This document shows positions 58,685 through 64,000 of a stretch of DNA of 64,000 nt, piece by piece. The position numbers and the translations under genes were made by a program. Under the pieces are notes generated by a model. It made no database searches. It was not told the origin of the DNA and worked only from the letters and a program-made list of their open reading frames with translations. Positions within the stretch are counted from its first letter, which is position 1; every line of letters starts with the position of its first letter. This stretch comes from Mycolicibacterium vulneris (GTDB taxonomy: Bacteria > Actinomycetota > Actinomycetes > Mycobacteriales > Mycobacteriaceae). The stretch lies in the NCBI RefSeq assembly GCF_002104765.1, contig NZ_NCXM01000032.1, forward strand, positions 1 through 64,000, in the 5' to 3' direction.

Positions 58685-60295
58685 CTATTCGTCCTCGTCC
58701 TCGTCGTCGTCGGCGGCGGCGGCGAGCAGCTGCACCTCCTCGAGGTCCATCTCTTTCTGCAACTCGCGCAGCACGATGTCGTCGATGAGGTTTTGATTGC
58801 GCAGCGAAGTGATTTCCCGGCGCTTGTGGTCGAGCACGCCCAGCCGCACCCGCCGGACTTTCTCCCTGCCCTTCAGCATGCGGCTGTTCGGCGAATCGTT
58901 CTCGGTCGCCAGCACCAGCGCCGCCTTTTCCTCGTACTCCTTTTGCAGCCGCTGCCTCAAGTCGTCGCCGATGCCGACTTCGTTGGCCACAGCGGGCAGC
59001 GCGGCCAGGGCGGCCTGAGACCCGCGACAACGAGCCAGATGCAGTTCCTCGGCGTGGGTCACATCTTCTGGCATGTTCGCCCACCGCACCACGGCGGGCA
59101 GCGTGCTGCCCTGGACCAGGACGGTCACCAGGATGACGACGGTCACGATGAAGATCAGCAGGCTGCGGTCGGGGAAGGGCGCGCCGCTCAGCGTTGTCGT
59201 CGGCACGGCCACCGCCGCTGCTAGCGAGACGGCCCCGCGGAATCCCGCCCAGACGGTGACGAAGCGCTGGCGCCAACTGACCTGGCGTTCGCGTTGCACC
59301 TGGCGGCGGTCGATGAGTCGGATCAGCAGCGTGGTGATTTCGCCCCAGAAGATGCGAGACACGATCACCACGCCGGTGATCACCAGCGCCACGAACAAGG
59401 CGTGCCGAACTCCGCCGTCGACCCCCGCGATGCCGCGCAGCGCTCCCGGGATCTGCACGCCGACGAACACCCACAACGAGCCGTTCAGCAGAAATGTCGC
59501 GATGTCCCAGAAGGCGAAAGACTGCAGCCGGGAACGGGCCCGGATCACCAACGGGCTGGCGTATGCGAGGACCAGCGCCGACACCATCACCGCGACGACT
59601 CCGCTGCACCCCATCGATTGGGCCAGAAGGAAGGCCGCGAACGGCGTCACCAGGCTCAACGCCCCTTCCTCCTGGGGCGCGTCGATTCGCTTGCGCAGCA
59701 GCGTCACCGCTCCGCCGACCAGTAGCCCGGCGGCGATCCCGCCGAGGTAGGAGCCGATGAACCGGGCGGTCACCTCGGGCGGGGTGATCGCCGAGCCGCC
59801 GATCGCGACGTTGACGCTGACGGCGAACAGCACCAGGGCGGTGCCGTCATTGATGAGACTCTCGGCCTTCAGCACGGTCAGCGACCGGCGGGGCAGCTTC
59901 TTCGCGAGACCGGCCACCGCGGCCGCGTCGGTGGGCGATAGGACCGCGCCCAGGACGCCGGCGGCGTGTGGATTCATGCCCAGCGCTCGCGCCGTCCACG
60001 ACACCGCCACCGCGGTGGCGATCACCAGGACGACGCTGAGGAACACGATGATGCGTGCGTTGGCCCGGATCTCGCGGAAGCTGGTGTTGAGCCCCTCCCA
60101 GTACAGGATCGCCGGAAGAAACAGCAGCAGCACGATCTCGCCGTTGACCCGGATGTGCGCGAATTGAGGGATCAGTCCGAGCAGGACGCCGAGAAAGATG
60201 AGCAACACCGGGGGACCGACGCGATAGCGCCGCCCGATGACCGTCCCGACGATGACGGTGGACACCAGGGCGACGATCAGTTCAAGGCCAAACAC
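58685..60295 (-). CDS. NhaP/CPA1-family Na+/H+ antiporter
   Basis: 536 residues, about 12 helices and a cytosolic tail. Motifs are LLLFLPAILYWEGLNTSFRE, GAVLSPTDAAAVAGLAKKLP (the SPTDA ion-binding stretch), AESLINDGTALVLF (ND motif), and WAGFRGAVSLAAAVAVP. The tail after about 440 is helical and ends in an acidic DDDEDEDE run. It exchanges Na+ or K+ for protons. Its nearest match I recall is Rv2287 (about 542 residues). Confidence 0.95.
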   Translation of the reverse strand: MFGLELIVALVSTVIVGTVIGRRYRVGPPVLLIFLGVLLGLIPQFAHIRVNGEIVLLLFLPAILYWEGLNTSFREIRANARIIVFLSVVLVIATAVAVSWTARALGMNPHAAGVLGAVLSPTDAAAVAGLAKKLPRRSLTVLKAESLINDGTALVLFAVSVNVAIGGSAITPPEVTARFIGSYLGGIAAGLLVGGAVTLLRKRIDAPQEEGALSLVTPFAAFLLAQSMGCSGVVAVMVSALVLAYASPLVIRARSRLQSFAFWDIATFLLNGSLWVFVGVQIPGALRGIAGVDGGVRHALFVALVITGVVIVSRIFWGEITTLLIRLIDRRQVQRERQVSWRQRFVTVWAGFRGAVSLAAAVAVPTTTLSGAPFPDRSLLIFIVTVVILVTVLVQGSTLPAVVRWANMPEDVTHAEELHLARCRGSQAALAALPAVANEVGIGDDLRQRLQKEYEEKAALVLATENDSPNSRMLKGREKVRRVRLGVLDHKRREITSLRNQNLIDDIVLRELQKEMDLEEVQLLAAAADDDEDEDE

Positions 60296-60395
60296 CAGCC
60301 CATCCTGCCGGACGCGGCGGTCGGCGGCGTCGTCGCCTATCTTCGGTCTCGATCAGACCTATTAGGCTCCGGGACGGGAATCGAAGGGGGATCTG

Positions 60396-60830
60396 GTGAG
60401 GGTCAGGCTGCTGGTCACAGTCGCCATGCTGATGTTGTCGACCGTGGTGGGCTGCCACTTCGCGTCCAGGAACCCGCCGTCGACCAAGACGCTCCAGGTA
60501 CCCATGAACGATGTGCTGACGCAGAGTGAGATCAAGCAGAACGTTACCCTCGCCGTCGGCAACACCCTGGTGGTGGAGTTGGGCTCGAACTACACCACTC
60601 CCTACCGGTGGACCCCCGACACCAAGATCGGCGACGCGTCGATCATCAAGCAGGTCAGCCATCAGTTCGTCCAGCCGACCTCTGACGCGCTGGGCGCACC
60701 GGGCGTCGAAGAGTGGACGTTCACCGCGCTGAGGCCGGGGAGCACCACGATCAGCACGGCGTACACCAGCTTCGTGGGCAAGGACGCCAAACCGGCGTGC
60801 ACCTACACGCTGGCCGTGACGGTGCAATAG
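60396..60830 (+). CDS. Chagasin-like (I42) protease-inhibitor lipoprotein, LppO-like
   Basis: 144 residues. A signal peptide ends in lipobox VVGC (Cys about 20). The mature fold matches peptidase inhibitor I42: VTLAVGNTLVVELGSNYTTPYRW (N-x-T-T-G/P-Y loop), GVEEWTFTALRPGSTTIS (R-x-x-x-G-x-T loop) and YTLAVTVQ. Chagasin inhibits papain-like cysteine proteases. The target in this organism is unknown; a surface lipoprotein could meet host cathepsins. GTG 60396 has AAGGGGG upstream. Confidence 0.85.
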   Translation: MRVRLLVTVAMLMLSTVVGCHFASRNPPSTKTLQVPMNDVLTQSEIKQNVTLAVGNTLVVELGSNYTTPYRWTPDTKIGDASIIKQVSHQFVQPTSDALGAPGVEEWTFTALRPGSTTISTAYTSFVGKDAKPACTYTLAVTVQ

Positions 60831-60842
60831 GGCCGTGCGCTT

Positions 60843-62135
60843 TTACGACACTTCGGGGGCCGCAACGACATCGGCCCGCAGGTGCGCCGCGTAGATCTCG
60901 GCGAGGAATTGCTCGACGGCCACCGCGGTGTGTGCGGCGCGGACGGAGCCGAAGATGTCGAAAGCGTGTTGGGTGAGCGGTAATTCGGCATACACCACCG
61001 GCTGCGCGCTGACTTGCCGGAGTCGCTCGACGAACGTGCGGGCTTGCTCGACGTAGGCCAGCGAGTCGTTGGTGCCGTGCAGGAGGAAGAACGGGGGAGC
61101 GTCGGCCCGCACATGGTTGACCGGTGACGCGGCCTCGAAGGTCTGCAGGTGCGTCGCGGGCTTTTGCTTGATGATCGACTTGATCAGCAGCCCCGGCATC
61201 ATCGGGTGCAGCGACTTGTCGAACCGGGTGAAGTCGTAGATGCCGTAGAACGGCACCGCCGCCTGCACCCGGGTGTCGGCGTCTTCGAATCCCGGCTGAA
61301 ACTGCGGGTCATTCTGCGTCAGCGCGGCCAGCGCCGTCAGGTGGCCGCCGGCCGAACCGCCGGTGATGACGACGAAGTCGGGGTCGCCGCCGTATTCGGC
61401 GATGTGCTCTTTGACCCAGGCCAACGCGCGCTTGACGTCGACGATGTGGTCGGGCCAGGTGTTGCGCGGGCTGTGCCGGTAGTTGATCGCCACGCAGACC
61501 CAACCGAGCTCGGCGAGATGGCTCATCAGCGGATGTGCTTGTCCGCGTTTGTTTCCCGTTGTCCAGGCGCCGCCGGGGATTTGGAAGAGCACCGGCGCCT
61601 TGCCCGCCGGGTCGAGATCGGGGCGTCGCCAGATGTCCAGGTGGTTGGCGCTGCCGTATTCGCCGTAGCTGATGTCGGAGTCGTGGGCGTAGTCGCGGTA
61701 GATGCGCAGCATCCGCAGCAGCCCCGGGGTCTTGGCGGTGCCGCTGCCGGCCGGGCGGCGCCACAGGTTTGCCGACTCGGTGAGCCGGTCGGCCCCCAGT
61801 CCGTCGTCCAACGCCTCGGCCAGGGGGACATTGGCCCGATGGCCCGCGCGGCTGAGGTTGAGCAGGCCCAGCGCCGAGAGCCCGGCGACCACCCACGCGA
61901 TGATCCGCACGCGCCGGGTCAGGCGACGGCCGGTCAGCGCCAGTCCAGCGAGCTGGGTCAGCAGCGTTTGCAGCGGTAATTCGGTGACGGCGAGCCCGAA
62001 CATCCATGAGTACAGCGAGGGGAATCCGCCGCGCGCCAGCGGCCGGTAGGCGTTGAGGGTGGACGCCGCGGTGACGGCGGTGACCGCCAACGACCCTATT
62101 TGCCGGATGACGTGGATGATTCGAGCAGTCCGCAT
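60843..62135 (-). CDS. lipM: Membrane-anchored esterase/lipase (LipM-like)
   Basis: 430 residues, one less than M. tuberculosis LipM as I recall it. The first 110 residues hold two or three membrane helices (PLQTLLTQLAGLALTG, IIAWVVAGLSALGLL). The catalytic domain has LFQIPGGAWTTGNK (oxyanion HGG-type loop), VVITGGSAGGHLTALAAL (Ser nucleophile), LLHGTNDSLAYVEQ (Asp) and LTQHAFDIF (His). It hydrolyses short to medium acyl esters, probably outside or at the membrane. It is convergent with the I42 lipoprotein gene. Confidence 0.9.
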   Translation of the reverse strand: MRTARIIHVIRQIGSLAVTAVTAASTLNAYRPLARGGFPSLYSWMFGLAVTELPLQTLLTQLAGLALTGRRLTRRVRIIAWVVAGLSALGLLNLSRAGHRANVPLAEALDDGLGADRLTESANLWRRPAGSGTAKTPGLLRMLRIYRDYAHDSDISYGEYGSANHLDIWRRPDLDPAGKAPVLFQIPGGAWTTGNKRGQAHPLMSHLAELGWVCVAINYRHSPRNTWPDHIVDVKRALAWVKEHIAEYGGDPDFVVITGGSAGGHLTALAALTQNDPQFQPGFEDADTRVQAAVPFYGIYDFTRFDKSLHPMMPGLLIKSIIKQKPATHLQTFEAASPVNHVRADAPPFFLLHGTNDSLAYVEQARTFVERLRQVSAQPVVYAELPLTQHAFDIFGSVRAAHTAVAVEQFLAEIYAAHLRADVVAAPEVS

Positions 62136-62211
62136 TGCCTCACCTTACGAAACGGGTAGATGACTATCGGATCCGCTAGCGCCCGTGCTACCAACCCGGC
62201 GTGCGGGGAGG

Positions 62212-62538
62212 CTAGGACGCCTCTGCCCGGCTTTCCAGCTCCTTGACGGGGGCGGGGTCGTTCTCGGTCAGCCCGACCTTCGCAGCGCCGCCGGGCGAGC
62301 CGAGTTCGGTGAAAAAATCGGCGTTGATCTGCAGGTATTGGGTGTGCTCGGCGGGCAGATCGTCCTCGTAGTAGATGGACTCGACAGGGCACACCGGCTC
62401 GCAGGCACCGCAGTCGACGCACTCGTCGGGGTGGATGTAGAGCATCCGGGCACCCTCGTAGATGCAGTCGACGGGGCATTCCTCGATGCACGCCTTGTCT
62501 TTGATGTCGACACAGGGCTCGGCGATCACGTAGGCCAC
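62212..62538 (-). CDS. 7Fe ferredoxin (FdxC-like)
   Basis: 108 residues from GTG 62538, with AAGGAAGGA upstream; the open frame beyond is spurious. YVIAEPCVDIKDKACIEECP and VDCIYEGARMLYIHPDEC, then VDCGACEPVCPVESIYYE, carry the cysteines for one 3Fe-4S and one 4Fe-4S cluster. The tail FFTELGSPGGAAKVG matches mycobacterial FdxC more than FdxA. It carries electrons for oxidoreductases such as P450s. It is divergent from the LysR gene. Confidence 0.92.
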   Translation of the reverse strand: MAYVIAEPCVDIKDKACIEECPVDCIYEGARMLYIHPDECVDCGACEPVCPVESIYYEDDLPAEHTQYLQINADFFTELGSPGGAAKVGLTENDPAPVKELESRAEAS

Positions 62539-62712
62539 GAGTGTTGTCCTTCCTTCTGGGCTAGCGGGGTCAGCCGGCTGCGGGCCGTCAAACACGGTCT
62601 GGCTGGCTAATTTAGCGCGAGGACGCCCGCGCGGGCTACCGGCCTGCACGCCTCGTGTGTCCCATCGTTCCGGCTCGGCCGGGGCGTGAGTAGAGGTTTG
62701 GCGTTGTGGTGT

Positions 62713-62729
62713 CACAAGCTATAGTTGTG
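62713..62729. promoter_or_regulatory. Candidate LysR-type box in the fdx/LysR divergent region
   Basis: CACAA-N7-TTGTG is an inverted repeat matching the T-N11-A form of LysR sites. It lies within GTCAC half-sites repeated at 62711 and 62729. It is about 30 bases before the LysR gene, where autoregulation and control of the ferredoxin would be expected. Confidence 0.45.
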
Positions 62730-62758
62730 TCACACGATTTGATTGTGAGCCGCCGCCC

Positions 62759-63706
62759 ATGCCCCTCAGCCCCCGGTTGCCCGAACTCGCGTCGTTCGAG
62801 GCGTTTTTGGCGATCGCCGAGACCGGCAGCCTGGGCCGGGCCGCGCGAGAGCTGGGGCTGACCCAGCAGGCGATATCGCGGCGGCTTGCCACCATGGAAG
62901 CCCAGATCGGCGTCACCCTGGCCGTTCGGACGACGCGCGGCTCGCAACTGACGCCCGCGGGCCTGATCGTCGCGGACTGGGCGGCCCGCTTGCTCGAGGT
63001 CGCCGCCGAGATCGACGCGGGCCTGGGCTCGCTACGAAAGGAGGGGCGCGAACGCATCCGGGTGGCGGCCAGTCAGACGATCTCCGAACAACTCATGCCG
63101 CACTGGCTGCTGTCCCTGCAGGCCGAGGCAACGCGACGCGGCGAGACCGCACCTCAGGTGATTCTGACCGCCACCAATAGCGACCACGCCATCGCCGCGG
63201 TCCGCGATGGCAGCGCCGACCTGGGCTTCGTCGAAAACCCTGGCACACCAAAGGGTTTGGGTAGCTGTGTGGTGGGGGAGGACGAGCTGGTGATCGTGGT
63301 TGCGCCCGACCACAAGTGGGCGCGACGGGGCCGGGTGGTGACCGCGCGCGAACTCGCGCAGACTCCGCTGGTGGCCCGCGAACTCCATTCGGGCATCCGC
63401 GATTCGCTGACGGTGGCGCTGCGCAAGGTGCTCGGCGAGGACATGGAACAGGCCGCGCCCGTGCTGGAATTGACCTCCGCGGCGGCGATGCGCGCCGCGG
63501 TGCTAGCCGGGGCGGGACCGGCGACCATGAGCCGGCTGGCCGTCGCCGATGACCTGGCGTTCGGCCGGCTTCACGCGGTGGAGATTCCGAAGTTGGATCT
63601 GCGCCGCAAGTTTCGGGCCATTTGGATCGGCGGGCGCACCCCGCCGGCCGGAGCGATCCGCGACCTGCTCAGCCACATCCTGAGCACTGCTGTGTCGAAA
63701 ACCTAG
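62759..63706 (+). CDS. LysR-family transcriptional regulator
   Basis: 315 residues. The HTH reads LASFEAFLAIAETGSLGRAA, RELGLTQQAISRRLATMEAQ, IGVTLAVRTTRGSQLTPAG. The effector domain has IRVAASQTISEQLMPHWLLS and VRDGSADLGFVENPGTP, typical of the type 2 periplasmic-binding fold. The effector is unknown. In H37Rv the neighbouring LysR gene I recall is Rv2282c. Stops of this and the next gene overlap by two bases (CTAG). Confidence 0.92.
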   Translation: MPLSPRLPELASFEAFLAIAETGSLGRAARELGLTQQAISRRLATMEAQIGVTLAVRTTRGSQLTPAGLIVADWAARLLEVAAEIDAGLGSLRKEGRERIRVAASQTISEQLMPHWLLSLQAEATRRGETAPQVILTATNSDHAIAAVRDGSADLGFVENPGTPKGLGSCVVGEDELVIVVAPDHKWARRGRVVTARELAQTPLVARELHSGIRDSLTVALRKVLGEDMEQAAPVLELTSAAAMRAAVLAGAGPATMSRLAVADDLAFGRLHAVEIPKLDLRRKFRAIWIGGRTPPAGAIRDLLSHILSTAVSKT

Positions 63707-64000
63707 GCCGCGGCGTCCTCGGCGAGCGCATCGTCGTAGCGGTCGAGCGCGGTCTCGGCCACCAGCCGGTGGGCGCCCAGCGGTGCCGCCATCGGAATGC
63801 CGTTGTCGCGGGCGAATTTTGACACGCCGTCGGTGATGAGGCCCGGCGCCAAGAACCACGGCGCGATCACCAGCCGGCGCGCGCCGCGGTTACGCAACTG
63901 GTCGGCGGCCCGCGCCACCGACGCCTCGGGCCGGGTGGCGAATGCCGTTGTGGCCCCGGCCCATTGGGTGCCGGCGGCCAGCCTGGTCGCCACCTTCGCA
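63703..64000 (-). CDS. Sirohydrochlorin-chelatase/CbiX-like protein, C-terminal part (cut by window end)
   Basis: About 98 codons enter from the right edge and stop at TAG 63703. The CbiX-like C-terminal half is visible: AGATTAFATRPEASVARAAD, QLRNRGARRLVIAPWFLAPG, LITDGVSKFARDNGIPMAAPLGAHRL. The N-terminal half, with the first metal His, lies outside the window. The protein inserts Fe2+ or Co2+ into sirohydrochlorin or related tetrapyrroles, serving siroheme for nitrite/sulfite reductases or cobalamin. Confidence 0.8.
   Translation of the reverse strand, partial: AKVATRLAAGTQWAGATTAFATRPEASVARAADQLRNRGARRLVIAPWFLAPGLITDGVSKFARDNGIPMAAPLGAHRLVAETALDRYDDALAEDAAA

Noticed and set aside
1..64000. 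Insertion sequences, prophage or attachment sites
   Set aside because: No transposase, integrase or terminal repeats were recognised on either strand. tRNA-Cys at 579-652 shows no obvious duplicated 3' end in the window.

Overview
The window is chromosomal DNA from a high-GC actinobacterium, almost certainly a Mycobacterium and probably a slow grower. The case rests on the gene families, not on any database search. They include a 310-residue mycobacterial-type SAM methyltransferase, a 19 kDa-antigen (LpqH) type lipoprotein, a PknH-sensor-like lipoprotein, several F420/LLM oxidoreductases, a Ddn-like deazaflavin protein, an NDMA-dependent alcohol dehydrogenase, an ACR3-arsenate reductase fusion, a LipM-like esterase and many GTG/TTG starts. 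From memory of M. tuberculosis H37Rv, the genes for the LysR regulator, LipM, NhaP antiporter, LppO, SseB, MalY-like aminotransferase, haloalkane dehalogenase and HtpG lie in the Rv2282-Rv2299 stretch. Here they are spread over more than 40 kb with accessory genes between them.

Layout. 1-4900: tail of a proline-rich protein, a YchJ-like SEC-C protein, tRNA-Cys, a DUF7159-like membrane protein, an aldehyde dehydrogenase and a TPM-domain membrane protein. 4.9-8.6 kb (minus): a phosphotransferase/P-loop kinase fusion, an S51-like peptidase and a shortened SARP regulator. 8.8-11.7 kb: a partner-switching pair, GAF-GAF-SpoIIE-HATPase plus STAS. 11.9-19.4 kb: small exported proteins, two collagen-like Gly-Pro proteins around two methyltransferases, a VIT-type transporter, a thioesterase and an acyl-CoA synthetase. 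19.4-24 kb: htpG and small genes. 24-27 kb (minus): a PRC-MgtE_N-CBS protein translationally coupled to an atypical Nramp transporter, a likely Mg2+ system. 27-33.8 kb: lipoprotein, frameshifted VOC gene, DMT transporter, DoxX-like protein, alcohol dehydrogenase, thiolase and a CysQ-like phosphatase.

33.8-46.3 kb is a catabolic island with decayed genes. It holds remnants of a 4-hydroxy-2-oxovalerate aldolase and an extradiol dioxygenase, an amidohydrolase, a haloalkane dehalogenase and an aminotransferase. It also holds two dihydrodipicolinate-reductase-like genes alternating with two paralogous LLM oxidoreductases, then a gutted substrate-binding protein, an AveC-family membrane protein with a hidden 36-residue membrane peptide, a TetR regulator with twin palindromic operators, and a P450. 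46.3-47.9 kb: a hydrolase and an LpqH-like lipoprotein. 48-50.3 kb: an arsenic resistance operon (arsR, acr3-arsC fusion, arsI/cadI-like). 50.3-52.8 kb (minus): four genes joined by 4-bp overlaps (small ORF, SDR, LLM oxidoreductase, EthD-like). 53-64 kb: nucleoside phosphorylase, sulfurtransferase, an autoregulated membrane protein-TetR operon, glycosyltransferase, ATPase, NhaP antiporter, I42 inhibitor lipoprotein, LipM-like esterase, ferredoxin, LysR regulator, and the C-terminal part of a sirohydrochlorin-chelatase-like protein cut by the window end.

No insertion sequence, CRISPR array, rRNA or recognisable riboswitch was seen. No stretch longer than about 300 bases lacks a gene.
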